From Macrolepiota albuminosa (lineage: Eukaryota; Basidiomycota; Agaricomycetes; Agaricales; Agaricaceae): DNA of 64,000 nucleotides. Below the pieces are notes generated by a model. It was not told the origin of the DNA and searched no databases. It saw nothing but the letters and a program-made list of their open reading frames with translations. The first letter of the stretch is position 1, and every line of letters starts with the position of its first letter. Below, in pieces: positions 11,621 through 24,316 of the stretch. The stretch is from NCBI GenBank assembly GCA_027475525.1, contig JAMWFC010000028.1, forward strand, positions 360,831 through 424,830, given 5' to 3'. A program made the translations under genes and the position numbers.

Positions 11621-13400
11621 GTAGCTGCAGCTGCTGCATTGATGATTTTCTTCTAAGTGCATCAATTTTCACAATGCCATGTCATGAAAAGGCTACTGGG
11701 TAATCCTGCTCATATCTATTCTGTATAGGTATATGGACTCTTTTGTATGGACTAATCAAACAACCAATAAACTCATTTTGTCACATATAAGTACCAGCTA
11801 TCTTGTTGAAAAGGGTTATATTGCAAGCAGATCAGAAAGGAAATGACAATAACAACAATGAAGGAACCAATTAGGTTTATATGTGACAAAAAATCATACC
11901 AGGACAACTATTCCAGAACTACTCAGAAACTTCTTCCATTACCACCCATAATCACAATTATTATCCCACCCATACTCTCCACCATACCGATGGCCTTGTT
12001 ATACCTCCACCTATCCTCACCCCACTGGTTTTTACAATATCCATATCTACAATTCTTCCCACCCCACCACTTGCAAGTATATCCTTCATCATACCTATCA
12101 TCATCCCAGTTGTTATATCCCCACCCACCATGATGATAATGCTGATTTTCCTCATGTGGGATGAATTAAACTCTGTGTGGAAGGTTCTACCCAAGCTTTG
12201 GTTCATTCTGATGCAAAACCTGCAGCTGCTCTATAGTGTGTGGTTCATTGTACTTGGTTGAGCACTTTGCAAGGAGGATTAGTATCCTGTTGCAACATGG
12301 AAGGGAGAGAGCTAACCTTAGCAGAGGCCTTGAGATGAGGTGTGGCAAATGCCATCTGGAAGAAGATGATGGTCACTGCAATGGTGTTGAATTATATAGT
12401 GCAAGTGAGTCAATGTGAGGCTGAGTGGTGTGATTTGGGGGTGTAGTGTGTCTATCTGAAAAGAGGAGATTGGAATGCTGCAGCTCATTGATACGTCTGT
12501 CTCAAATCAGAGATAGAAACTGAGAAATGATAAATATATAAATGTTTTATCTTATTAAAATGTTGTAAGTCCATACGAGATAAGCTGAAAACTGTAAGCT
12601 CTTATAATGGTCAAAAACTGTAGACCAAGATACACACACCTCAGAATGCCTACCAACACACCACTAGACTACCCAGCAAGCACCCAATATGACAAAGGCA
12701 ACAACAAGACAGCAACACAGCAAGATTTGATGACAATGTAATCATGGCCAAATTGTCGAGATCAAGCCCATCAGGCGATTGAACCGATTATGATTGAAAC
12801 TTGACACACACATTGTTATTTCTGATACATTCCACACATCACTTCTACTCTAATCAACACCACCAATCCTACTGCAGCACTATGACAATGGCTCCAGAGA
12901 AGGAACAGAAAAGGGAGGGAGGAAACAAAAGTAGGAAGAAAAAGAAAAAAGGATTAGCCAATGAAATCAGTGGAAAAGAGAATAGCCACCATCCCAGGCA
13001 TTGGAAAGGCAGCTACTGGTGCCCAGCTTCAGGAAACTTGACAACTGAATGCCTAGACCTGTTGAAGCATGATGACACATTATTACTATGCAAATATACA
13101 CTGGTCTATGCATAGAAGGAAGGAATATAAAAGAGAGGAGAATTTGGGGGAGTTGGGCAAGCAATCAACTTGCCACAGCTCAAAGTCTCCAGGGAGTGGA
13201 CTCCACTCCCTGGAGACTAGGAGCAGTAAGACAACTCAGAAATCAAGAGATCACTGCCACCAGAATATAGCAAGGACCACAATTATGAATGCTTGGATAG
13301 AAAGTTGTAATAGGATGGAGCATTATATATAGGCCCTGCTCATCAGGTTAATGTCAAATTTGCTAAATTAGCCAGCTCTGGAAGGAAGAGTAATGCCTTT
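11621..13400. other. Spacer with low-complexity tract, no assignable gene
   Basis: At 11940-12150 the minus strand reads as a Gly/Trp/Asn/Tyr-rich tract (GGWGYNNWDDDRYDEG, CKWWGG) that could be a nucleocapsid-like or simply low-complexity remnant. A lysine-rich plus-strand reading starting near 12883 (MTMAPEKEQK, then RKKKKKG) runs to 13115 and resembles nothing I know. A 35-bp palindrome (separate entry) lies inside. I see no other supportable feature. Confidence 0.4.
13184..13218. repeat. Perfect inverted repeat, 17-bp arms, 1-base loop
   Basis: Positions 13184-13200 are the exact reverse complement of 13202-13218, with a single C at the centre. The arms contain the CTCCAGGGAGTGGA core. 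Perfect symmetry in a region otherwise full of old mutations suggests either recent origin or maintenance. It lies about 200 bp upstream of the recognisable start of the hAT fossil. Confidence 0.9.
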
Positions 13401-15965
13401 CTTGATGAATTAGTAATCACCAGAAGGGAAAACAACTATGTCATAACTTAATGTGTGGCATGCAATAAATGTATGGCTGGAAGAGATTTGAAATGATAGC
13501 TTGAGCATGCTACAACAAAATGCGAAGTTGGTATAGTGTATTTGTATTTAATGAAATATACTGAAGAAAATGATTAGAAAATCAAAAGAAGCCCAGAAAC
13601 TTGCAAACAAAAGATTGGTTTCCTATACGCTCAAAACTGGCAATACAAAAAACCTCCCAAAACCTTGACAGCCCAAAAAGAATGTAATGGAAAGTTAGAA
13701 AGTCACTATTCTTGAGCACTTTAGCACCCTCAAAATTAGTGCCCAGCAGCAAGTCACCATTGACCTCCTTCTCTTTAAGTTCTTCATTTGCTGTGGCATT
13801 TCTTTTGCTGTACTCAATAACAAGTTTTTCCATGACCTTTTGAATGCATTTGCAATGAACTATGTGGTCTCTGACTGGTCAACATTCTTTACTCAAAAAA
13901 TTACTGAGAAGACAGCTCATTTCTACAAGAAACTGAAAGAGTTTCTTCACAGTCATGTACATCTAACACATTTTTTTTGATGGACGGAGTACCTGAGCTA
14001 AGAATGAGATCTATATCTTTCACATCACAACAGAGAGTGATCATTTCTTTTTTCTTGAAGATCATGTATTCAAGGGTGTCTCTGTGACAGGCCAAGAGAT
14101 TTTTGAGCAGACAAATAGAGTAAAAGCATTCTCAATACTCTTCTTTAATATTACCGCCAGTTAACCAACCTGATTTAGATTTTAAATTCTTTTGATCTGA
14201 GGCAGTTCAGTGCACTGGCAGGAGATAGGGCTGTAAATATATATCTAGCAAAGAAGCTTATTCAAGAGCTTTATCTCTGGATACTAGTGATCTATGATCC
14301 ATGCCATAACTTGAATCTCTTCTTTGAGGACATTGAGAAATTCTTCAAAGAGGTGAGTCAAAATTAGTCTGGAGTATCCCATCAATTAATGAGCAAGATT
14401 ATCTAGCTTCTGGCAAAAGTATTTAGTATTTCAAACTACTTTGACAAATCAAACTATGGAATGTATCAGCTCACAGAGAAACAATCCCGTTTGAATATTT
14501 ATGAAGGTATGGCAACTGCTTCAGAGACACAGCTTTTGTCTTTCTATCTGCAGGCAAAGGCTGTCCAAGCATGCATGCCTACTATTTATATTTGTATGAC
14601 CAAGAGAACACTCACCTTTGACACAGCAGCAGTATGTATCTGAGATCTTACTACTCAAATCTTGTGAACTCTCATTATTTTGGTCTTTTAGATGAAGAAG
14701 CTCATTCCTGTACTCAAAGGTAGCTCTCAGGATCATTTCAAGTTCATGGAAGAGCTGTCTGCCTTTGTACAACTACTTGCTCCTGGTGCAAATGCAATCA
14801 AGACTCTGAAAGGAGAAGCAATTACTTGTGCTAATGTATTTTATGCTTGGGTATGCATTGCCTGGCACCTTGAACACCTTCTTAGTAGTCCAAGCTGTGA
14901 TCTTCTCCATTTCCAAGCAGATGTTATGGAGATTTACAACCATTGATTTGACCAGATGATGGATAAATCATTTCATAAAGTGTTTTTACTTGCTTACTGG
15001 CTTCATCCATGTACGTATCTCAGCTTATTTGAGTTCTATGGATTAAAACTACAAATTATTGCAGTATTCTGCCATAATGGAGGCATCTAACTTATGATGC
15101 CTCCACTTAACAATGATAAACTTGGCAAAGATCTTCAACCTGAGCTCCACAAGCATTTTCTGAAGTCAGCTCTTCATATCTTGAAAGGTGAACAAGTCCG
15201 ATTGAATGCTGGTAGTAGAGAGGAGTCAAATGTACTTGTGGGAGACATTGAAAAATGGGCATATAATATGGAGCCTTTCCATAGTTTTCCCTGAACCATA
15301 GGCATGAGTCTGCTGGTCTATTGGAAAGTACTCTCATCTGACTTCAATTGTCATCAGCTGGCAATAAGTATTGGATAGATCTTTGACATTTACCACTTAC
15401 TGGCTCCATATGCTATCTAGCGCATTGCAATCAAGGTGTTTTCAATTTCTCCATCGGAAATCTGCGATAGAAGGACTGCTTCAAGGCTGGGATAGTTCAA
15501 TGCAGCATGTTGGAGCTCAATGAGCCCAGAGAAGATTGTCAAATATGCTCCAATGGACAGTCTGATCATATGGCCCACATTTATGTTCCTGAAATTAAAC
15601 CTACTACTACCTCCTCTGATACCACCACTCAAACATACTCAGCTTCTATTCTCATAGACCTGGTTAATGAGGATAACATTTTCTCTGCCGATGTCAACAA
15701 AACATGCCTGGAGGCTCTTTGGTTTAAGCAAACTGATTTATTTGATCTTGATGAAACTCATTATGTTGACACAGAGAATGTGGATGATGCTATAATTGTC
15801 TGCTACAGTAATCAATGGAATATAGGCCAGTTTATCAAGCTTGACAGCTCTCTTCTTGCCTCACTCATGAGTTGCCTTGGTGGAAACAAGAATATCACAA
15901 TTATTGGTGGTGTAACACAGGGGTTTACCACCACTTCTCTGGCCTTCCAGAAGATTGGGATATAG
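13401..15965 (+). pseudogene. hAT-family transposase fossil
   Basis: The pieces, in order on the plus strand, resemble hAT (Ac-like) transposases, which cut and paste elements with 8-bp target duplications. A BED-finger-like start has CVACNKC followed by HATTKC (13450-13520). A middle segment at 14640-14945 (SSQDHFKFMEELSAFVQLLA, AIKTLKGEAITCANVFYAW) and HKVFLLAYWLHPCTY near 14980-15016 match the usual region before the C-terminal dimerisation domain. Near 15420-15500 a decayed IKVFSISPSEICDRRTAS stretch, split across frames, is the hATC signature. The last 152-codon open stretch (15507-15965) is the acidic tail. Several stops and shifts make it non-functional. The DDE residues could not be placed with confidence. 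Confidence 0.65.
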
Positions 15966-16269
15966 ATGAATATTACTAGTTACACTTAATTTACAATATT
16001 GCTAGCATTTAAATGTATCGTAAAGCCCTCTTTTGTTGGATTTTTGTTAAGAAATTGATGGCAGAGATTCTGATTACATAATGTATTTTTCATATGAATA
16101 ACATTGTGAGAAATATCTCAGGCCTGATACTGATTGGGGTGAACTCTCATACAAGGAAAAGAAAAAATTACAAAAAAGGAAAGAGAACAAATAAAGTTCA
16201 TATAAACTCCCTCACAAGCAGCTCACATCTATCCTTATATAATGATTTTCACAATAGTGCTCCCTTGGT
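15966..16269. other. Short AT-rich spacer
   Basis: Between the convergent ends of the hAT fossil (plus) and the exonuclease-fusion pseudogene (minus). I see no feature here. Confidence 0.5.
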
Positions 16270-19200
16270 CTAGTCATTCCATCCTATTTAGCATGTTTTG
16301 TTTGAGCACTTTGAGTTGCATTCTTGGCAAGTTTGTTTCCTGCAGTCTTGGCAATCATTTTGAAATAGTTCAACCTGTTTTTGACCTGGGCAGTCTTTCA
16401 CTGCGTATTTTTGGCATGTTCATTGCTTTCTGTCCTTGTTAGGTTGTTCAGGCATTGCAGCCAGAGCACGATTTCTTACAAGGATGGTTGCCTGTCCTAT
16501 AGGTGGAGTACTTGATGCAGATTCCTTTTCTACAGAATGCTGATCTGTTCTTGAATATAGAGAGATGCCATGTATGCAGGGAGGACTGAGAACATGTTCT
16601 TGCAATAATTGCAAGTTGATTGATGCAGAAGAGGGTGTCGTAGGAGAAGAAAGAGCATAGATAGACAATAAGTTAGTGAAATTAGTGAGTAAATGGACCT
16701 GTGAACATAGGAGGTTCCCTCTCTAATGCATCAATTGAGGGTGTTTTATCTAATCCTACATCTTTGAATCTCTTTTCTGCTGTGTGAAGTGTTTGAGTAC
16801 TTTCAAGTGCTTTCGGCACATGTGAAGATTGGTGAGGATCATGAAGCATCTTTTTGAGGATATTTCTAGTCTCTATAGTTATAGCTTTTATTTGTTTTAC
16901 ATTCACAGCTTGCTTCCAATCACCATTATAGTAGAGTTTCAGATATTCAGGCAACTAGAGAACAACAGGATGAGTGAGTATAGTTGAAAAATAAATAGAA
17001 CTTGCCTTGTAAGATATTTCTTCTTTTGTCTCTGCCACATTATTCCAGAGTTGGACTGCAGCTTCTCATTGCAGGCCAGAAACAGGATCAGTGAATGCAC
17101 TATTGTTTGCCATAAAGTGATAGAATAGCTTCTATTCCTCTTAATTGTGGATTGGCAACCCAGGCTTCTGTGTCTCCTGTCTTGAAGCTAAGAAGTGGTG
17201 TTGCTGATGATCATGAAGACTCAACAAGTAGAGACTCATTCCAAACTTCAATCGAGCCTCCTCCAGGATACAAAGAATATCTGTAACTTCATCCATCTGT
17301 TTATAAAGATTTCCATTTATTCATCCATTCAACATGTGAGGTGGGTCTTCAAGCATGTGTTCAACAAGACAAATAGCTTCTTAAAGTTCATTGAAAAGCC
17401 AGATGCTATAATGGCCAATAAACCAATGGCCTGTACTATTGTAGGTTCCTAGCTGCAGAAATGAGGTATCAGTCAGCTTTGGAATAGATTATAGATATGA
17501 AAAATATCACAAGAAGATTATGCTAAATGATGAAGTCCTTGAAACAAGCTTGAACATGCCAAACAAATACTCCTGATGTAGGCATATGGGAGTGAAGATG
17601 AGTATGGACACCACTTTCTGTTATATTTATTCCTTGCATACATTCGTACAATGGTAGGCCTGTCTTTGCATCTATTCCAACTTGATAATATAGCAGAATT
17701 TCAGGAGGGTTAGATAAGTATCCTTTTTGAATAAGAAGAAGTATGTTTTTGGCCATTGCCCAAACAGCAGAATTAAAAAGAGGAAGTCCAGTATTTGCAT
17801 CTTTAAGTGGCCCAAAAATGAGAAAGACTTCATGGACAACTGAGAATAGTTGTTCAGCAGGTGGAATAATGTGCTTACATCTTTGTTGAAGCCATTCAAG
17901 ATGATGAAAAAGAATGTCATGCCAAGCCAATAGTGGATTTTGTGCTGATCCCCATGCTACAATGTGAGCTTTATCAGTGCTATCCCAAAGAAAGATAGCA
18001 TCACATAGCACAAGTGCAAACTCGTGAAGAAGACCATGATTGGCTAAGATATAGAATTGATTGAAAATGTAAAAAGGATCTTTATAGACTCAACTGCAAA
18101 GCATATTTGACCAAGGTTCAAACATAATGCTTGCAATGACTCTCCTTCCCTCTGCTTGACTTTTGAAGTCAGAAATATGATCATGTATGGCTGAGTGATT
18201 GAGTATAGTGGCCAGATCTGAATCATGAACTTTAGCAAGGAGTGTTTCCAATTCTGTTCCCTTACTTGCATTAATGTCTGGTGAGACCAACTCTGAGATC
18301 AAGTCTGAATCTATTTCTTCAGAAGAATCAATGTGATCATAATTTGTGGCTTCTGATTTTTAAGAGGAAATTTGAAAGGCTGGTAGAAGGAGAGAAGCTA
18401 AGCTTTGACTGGCATAGAAGACATAGTTTTGAAGGCAAAGTAAATGGAATGGATGGCTGCCATAGCTTTCAAATGATCACTTGTTTGTCGGTCCATGAAA
18501 TCCATTTGAAATTAATGCACCAAGTACATGGACTTTGAAAACTTCAATAACAGTGCATGAAGGTGTTATGTGATATCCAGAAAAAGTGGTGTCTGTGGCA
18601 TAAGCTGAGATGGTGTCTTCAGCAAGTACACGAGTCTTATTATTGTTGAATAGAACAACTGGTGTTCCAGAAATGAGATGTTGATTTGAGAGAGGCTGAG
18701 GTATTAAAATGCTCATCAAGACATTGTAAATAGCCAACAATGCATATGCATCCATATTGGATTTGCTCCTATGTCAAGTTCTCAACTTCCCATGCACTGT
18801 TAATACGTTCAGAAACATTTTTTTCTCAAGCAGCAATGAAAACTGCAGCACAAATATCAGCTAATCTCTCTCATGCTGATAAGATGAGAAGCCTGTCTTT
18901 TGCCAACTTTGCAACATCCACACCTCCAACAAAAGGTACATCAGAGAGACAGGTATGCTTCAGATATTTCAGATTGCTGATGACTAATTGCTCTACTTTG
19001 ATAATCATTGGATTGGATAGGACATGTTTAAGCAGCAAAAGAAGCTGATAACCAGCTAACATATGACTAATCTTTCAAGAAAAGTTAGTTATAGAATGTT
19101 GTGATGTGGGTAAGCAGTATGCCTGTAAGATGTATATTTCTGACTAATGCGCAATCTGTAAAATTGCAGTTTGACCTCTTTCAGTAATATGTCTATGTTC

Positions 19201-19304
19201 AGATGTCTCAACGTTCCATTCTGCATCAAAGCCAATTACAAGTGATCCTCCATTCTTATTAGCAGGTAGCTGGTCTGCATTGTATCATTGATTGTGGTGA
19301 CCAA
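16270..19304 (-). pseudogene. DDE-exonuclease fusion gene, C-terminal (exonuclease) half
   Basis: Downstream half of a large transposase-like gene found in many Agaricomycete genomes. From 19304 leftward: TTINDTMQT, then GSLVIGFDAEWNVET (about 19240-19200), which is the ExoI D-x-E motif of RNase D/WRN-type 3'-5' exonucleases; FVGGVDVAKLAKDR near 18900; DAYALLAIYNVL near 18740 (ExoIII-like region); then the long C-terminal part with VYKDPFYIFNQFYI, LCDAIFLWDSTDKAH, FGPLKDANTGLPLFN, GVHTHLHSHMPTSG and KDFII (18110-17520), PEYLKLYYNGDW (about 16950), and a cysteine-rich end near 16440-16290. Frames shift repeatedly and an in-frame TAG follows the exonuclease motif I (AILQIAH, then stop). The solo LTR at 19305-20350 separates it from its N-terminal half. 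Confidence 0.8.
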
Positions 19305-20350
19305 TGATAGGCTTCTACTTGGACTGAGCGCATCAAGGGACATTATAGGTCGACCAACACTTGACATACTGAAGACTCTAGCAACCAGTTTGGATACAAA
19401 GCAGCCCTAGCTCTGTCGCTCTAGGGCAAGACTTATCTATTTTACCTTAATCACCAGTTATCAGGCCTTTAGCACACTCCACTCACCTACTTCAAGGATT
19501 GAGGAGGCTCAGAACCTAGAGCGCTAGTGCAACAGCGGGGAGTTGACTCCAACTAAATCCCAATCAATATCAAAAGGGGTTAGCAGTTGGCATTGTCAAT
19601 CACTGAGGCACCTCAATCAGAAGTCTAAAGGAATTAATGACGATGAGACAGGATACATGCAGACCCAACATTTAAATCTATCAAAAGATAATACAATGTT
19701 TAGTGCCAGGATTAGCACTCACGGTGTTTGTTGAGGATTTTCCAACCATACCCCAGAATGGCCTGACCAATTAAATCACATCAAAAAGTGAAAAGACTCA
19801 TACAATTTCGAAGTAGTTTTAGAGTCGCTGTTGGTCACTGTCACCCATGTGCTGCAAGTTGCCATTGACAGGTGACCATTAGCTACAACCATGAGACGAG
19901 GCGCTAATTGGTAGTGCCACCAATAGACTTATTCTTGGAAGTACAGTAGTGTATAGTATAAAGGCTAGCTACTTTACATGTATATAACAACAAATCATAA
20001 CCTCTTGAGTACTCAGTTACACTTAGCATTCAAATTGTGCTAGCTTTGCCTGACTTCATCACTAAGCTTGGTGCTAGCTCCATCTATCTCATCTTTGTTG
20101 TTTACGGTGCCATTTACGGGCACACTACGCTGTGCTACTCATTTTATTTTCTATATCTTTGCTTAAACTATGACGCTTACTGTTTGCTAGATAGCACTCA
20201 AGGCACTATCATCTAGTGCATTGTCCTATCACATCTACTTGAGCACACCAGGACCCTGCTGGGACTCCTCACAACTCTGCATGCCAGGCGCTGGAGATGG
20301 CATTGTACTGCATATATGTCCAGTGCACCCAATTACAGTTGGTGTCATCA
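19305..20350 (+). mobile_element. Solo LTR, gypsy family C (1046 bp)
   Basis: Runs from TGATAGGCTTCTAC to GGTGTCATCA, full length compared with the LTR at 23253-24292. It interrupts a single minus-strand protein frame: SHLEPLVILNNFNIFIKKS lies immediately to the right and TTINDTMQT immediately to the left. Flanking four bases are CCAA (19301-19304) and CCGA (20351-20354), a 4-bp target duplication with one CpG-to-CpA difference. Confidence 0.9.
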
Positions 20351-22090
20351 CCGACTTTTTGATGAAGATATTGAAATTATTCAGTATGACAAGTGGCTCA
20401 AGATGGGAATATTTTTCAATGGATATGACACTTTCTCAAAGTAATGGGAAACACCTCTTAAGAAACTTTTTGTCAGCCATATTGTTCATATAGAAAATTT
20501 TTGGCTGCTCATGCCCATATAAGTCAAGTGACCTGCTCATCCAGCACAGTGCAAGCTTATACTGAGATTGGGCCTTTGAAACAACAAGATTGCATGCACA
20601 AATTTCTCCGAATTCATTGGTCACAGTGTGTAATGCATTGAAGATTTGTAGGCCATCTATTTTGGCAATGTGTTTTGTGAGTTACAAAAAAATATTTGTG
20701 AGACACTTTTTATAAGTGAGTTAATTCTTACTTTGAAGCTATGGTCTATAGCACAAATATTTCCAGTAAGCATTGCTGTATGCTGATTAAGTTCATTGAT
20801 TACAGAATCATAAACATCACAAAGCCATTGTGAGCTTGGTACAAAGCCCATAAGACCAACAGAGGATGTATCATCAAAGGAAGGGAAGGAGAGAAACTTG
20901 CATGCCCAGAGACCAAAAAAATGGAGTGATCCTGATTTTAGAGCAAGCATCTGCAAATAACTGATAATCATAGTTCTGTAGATGCTGTACAAGCAGTGTA
21001 TTTGAAAACTGCTTTGCACCCATTCCATGCTAAAAACAAGTTTGTATAAACATGAGTGCTGAGCTTGAAAGCCCACTTTGATATGTCAGGTGTGCAGGGA
21101 ATTCAGCAGCAAGAGGCTGAGGAAGGATGGCAAGGCTACATAGATCCCAGCTTTGGAATGTCACCCGGTTAGTGCGCAATATTCAATAATGTAAAATGTG
21201 TTACCAAGATCAACAACTTGGCATAGGCATGGAACATAACTATGACACTGAAGATGTGAATAACAGCCATGGTTGGGACATTTGATTCCACCAGAAACAA
21301 GACACTTGGGATCCTATAGGAAAAAGTGCACATCATAGAGTTTTGATAGCAAAATGTGATTGATATCTTGTAGTAAAAGTCTTATGCTCGTAATAAAGAG
21401 GAGGTTGACCACTCATCTGATTGCCAGGCTTTAAAGCTTCAATGTAGTGGTCAAAAGTTTCTTAGAGCCAAGCTGAAAGAGGCCATAAATTAACACCAGA
21501 TAATAATGTCATAGCCTCATTTTCTTCATCCATCACATCATTCTCTCCTCGTCTTCGAGTAGAAATTCATTGTTTGCTGTACTGTTACTAGAGGTATTAT
21601 CATGTTCTTCCAGTGTAAGATCATTAATTATAACAAACAAATTATCATTTAAGAAGACTAATGATGGTAGATTTGGAAAAGAAGAGGATGTATCATTGCT
21701 TATGAGCTTTTCTTTGTAAGAAGGCCTGGTATGCATTGTTTTATCCACATGCTATTCAAGCTCTTGTTGGCAAGATAAAATAGTCAAAAAGATGATACAT
21801 ATGATACATACTGAGCTTTGATTTGCTTGAGATTGCTTTGGCAATAGCCTGCTTGATGCTTCTATAGTAGTGTCTATTTTTTGCTTCTTGGTTTTGACTA
21901 CTTTGCTAGTGGCTACATCCAATTTGGAAAAGCTTCTTGGGAGCTTTGGATGACCTCGAGGACATTTTGCTGCTGGTACTTCAGAAGATGATGGAACAAA
22001 GTTCTCAGAAGTTATTGCAATAAACTGAAAAGCTCCATATATTGGTGATGAATAGCTTGAGTACGATATAATAAAGTATACAAGACTCAA
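20351..22090 (-). pseudogene. DDE-exonuclease fusion gene, N-terminal (transposase-like) half
   Basis: Upstream half of the gene continued at 16270-19304. Reading leftward: a basic, low-complexity N-terminus with an AT-hook-like PRGHPKLPRS (about 21960); DPKCLVSGGIKCPNHGC and HLQCHSYVPCLCQVVDLG (21310-21200), a cysteine-rich module resembling the DUF6729 region; then FDDTSSVGLMGFVPSSQWLCDVYD and AMLTGNICAIDHSFKV (20880-20735), where the aspartate in AIDHSFK is a good candidate for the first catalytic acidic residue of a DDE-like nuclease; and NEFGEICACNLVVSKAQSQ, YGHEQPKIFYMNNMADKKFL (20620-20455), with ADKKFL containing the second. Multiple stops show it is dead. Family attribution rests on the ordered motif match, not on a search. 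Confidence 0.75.
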
Positions 22091-22838
22091 AAATATGGCT
22101 TAGACATACCTAGGTTTTATAGCAGCAAGAGAATGCTTCACGTCTACTTGTTCAGGTTCATTCTGTGCCAAAGTCTTCTGTGAAGGGGCATTGGGGCTTG
22201 ATGAAATTCAAACACTATCTTAATCAATGTTTATCACAGAGAATGAGTGCTTATTACCTGGAATTTATGGTTTCTTCCAACCTTTGTAACTCATCAAGAT
22301 TGTATGTATATACTCTTCTCTTCATTCTTTATTTTCTTTATTACTTTATTATTGTTATATATAGTTATTACAGTAATTTATATGATCATGATAAATGATA
22401 TGATATGATACATCTATATAGAATAAAACAAGTCTGGAAAATGATTTGATTAGTCAGTTCTGACTAAGGCTGACAAATACTTGCCTTTTTTGTTTGTTTT
22501 TTAGTAGATATACATATAAAATGCTTAGAAATTTGAAGGAAAATTACTAAAAAAAAATCAGGAAAAATTCAGAGGCTACTGATACACTGATTGTGAATTT
22601 TCTGAGGTTTATAAATGCTTTAAGAAATCTGAAAATTTCAAGAAAAATTCATTGCTCTGTTTTTCAGGAGATATTAGTGGAAAATGCTCAAATAATTCCA
22701 GGAAAATCACCAGAAAATCAGGAAAAATTCAAAGACTACTAATATACTGATTTTTAGTTTTTTAAAGATTTATAAATTGTGAATAAAATCTGAAAAATTC
22801 AAGAAACATTCAATTTAGCTTACAATAATGCTTTGAGA
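22091..22838. other. AT-rich spacer
   Basis: No gene seen. Contains one copy of a dispersed about 120-bp AT-rich repeat (22301-22420) and several degenerate GAAAATTCA-type repeats between 22540 and 22820. Confidence 0.5.
22301..22420. repeat. Dispersed AT-rich repeat, copy 1
   Basis: Shares TATACTCTTCTC, CAGTAATTTAT and ATAAATGATATGATATGATAC in the same order with 41321-41437, with small indels. Confidence 0.7.
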
Positions 22839-23252
22839 GTTGTGGAATGTGGAGGCCTTAACCGAACAAAGTGAGGTTGAGGCCGGGAATAAGTACTAAG
22901 TTGTGGAATGCAGAGGCCTTAACCAAACAAAGTGAGGTTGAGGCTGGGAATAAGCACTAAGTTGTGGAATGCAGAGGCCTTAACCAAACAAAATGAGGTT
23001 GAGGCCAGGAATAAGCACTGAGTCGTGCAATGCGGAGGCCTTAACCAAACAAAGTAAGGTTGAGGCCAGAAATAAGCACTGAGTTGTGGAATGTGGAGGC
23101 CTTAACCGAACAAAGTGAGGTTGAGGCCAGAAATAAGCACTGAGTTGTGGAATGCAGAGGCCTTAACCAAACAAAGTGAGGTTGAGGCTGGGAATAAGCA
23201 CTGAGTTGTGGAATGCGGAGGCCTTAACCAAACAAAGTGAGGTTGAGGCCGG
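22839..23252. repeat. 61-bp minisatellite, nearly 7 copies, abutting an LTR
   Basis: Units start with GTTGTGGAATG and contain GAGGCCTTAACC, ACAAAGTGAGGTTGAGGC and AATAAGCACT. Spacing of the first units is exactly 61 bp (22839, 22900, 22961), later ones vary by a base. Copies differ by scattered transitions. The array stops in the middle of a unit at GAGGCC, directly before the 5' LTR of element C at 23253. There are no spacers between units, so it is not a CRISPR. Confidence 0.9.
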
Positions 23253-24292
23253 TGATAGGCTTCTATATAGACTGAGCACATCAAGGGGCATACTACAGGC
23301 CCATATACACAAGCCATTCTTGAGATCCTAGCAATTCTCTCAGACACAGGACACCATGGGCCTTAGCATTCAATTATAGGCATTGTTTATCAGTCTAAAC
23401 CACCACTATTAAGCCTTCAGCATATACTACTTATTGACTTTGGAGGATTAGGAGACCCAGGACTCAGTGCGCTAGCATGATGGTGGGGACACAATTTTGA
23501 CCAAACTCTGATCAGTTCTATAGAGGGATTAGCCTTAGACACTGCCATTGGATGAGGCACTTCAATCAGCAGTCTGAAGAATCAGCAGCAACAGAACAGG
23601 ATATACTTTAGCCCAACATTTTATTCATCAAGAATTGATACCAGGTTTAGCGCTGACAGTAGAACTCATGGCATCTGTCGAGGATTTTCTGACCATACCC
23701 TGCAAAGGCCTGGCCAATCAGAATTACACTAAAAAATGAGCAGGCCTATACAAAGTTTAAGTCAGTTTAGAGTTGCCATGGCCAATGGGCTATAATGCTA
23801 TTTCCCTATGTGTGCCGGTTGCTATTGACAGGTTGCCGTCACCTACAATCATGAGGAGAGGTGCTAATTAGTAGCGCTATAAATGGACTTATTTTAAAAA
23901 TATAATAGTGCATAGTATAAATAATAGCTACTCTGCATGTACATAAAAAAATGAATTGTAACCTCTTGAGGACCTGTTACACTAGCTTTATCTGACTTCA
24001 TCACTAAGTTGGGCGCTAGCCTCGTCTATCTCATCTTTGTTGTTTACAGTGCTATCTATGGGCACATTATGCTGTGCTACTTGTCTTTTCTTCTATATCT
24101 TTGCTTAAACTACAATGCTTACCATCTGCTAGGTAGCATCCAAGGTGCTATCATCTAGTGCATCGTTCTATCACCTCTGCTCGAGTGCACTGGGACCCTG
24201 TCAGGACTCTCCACAACTACATATGCCAGGTGCTGGAAACAGCGTTGTACTGCGTATATGTCCAGCGCACCCAACCACAGTTGGTGTCATCA
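23253..24292 (+). mobile_element. 5' LTR of element C (1040 bp)
   Basis: Bounded by TGATAGGCTTCTA and TTGGTGTCATCA, and homologous to 1-808, 3378-4417 and 19305-20350. The left flank is CCGG inside the minisatellite. The internal region and gag follow on the right. Confidence 0.9.
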
Positions 24293-24295
24293 TTT

Positions 24296-24310
24296 TGGAG
24301 CCCACCACAA
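24296..24310 (+). promoter_or_regulatory. Candidate primer binding site of element C
   Basis: TGGAGCCCACCACAA starts three bases after the LTR. It begins with TGG, as expected for pairing with the CCA end of a tRNA primer. The tRNA was not identified. Confidence 0.5.
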
Positions 24311-24316
24311 GGGGTT

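Noticed and set aside
11843..12206. Overlapping ORFs on both strands at a Pro/Tyr or Gly/Asn-rich tract
   Set aside because: Low-complexity sequence gives open frames on both strands; no motif supports either.
22839..23252. Possible CRISPR-like array
   Set aside because: Units are contiguous 61-bp repeats with point differences and no unique spacers, in a eukaryotic context.
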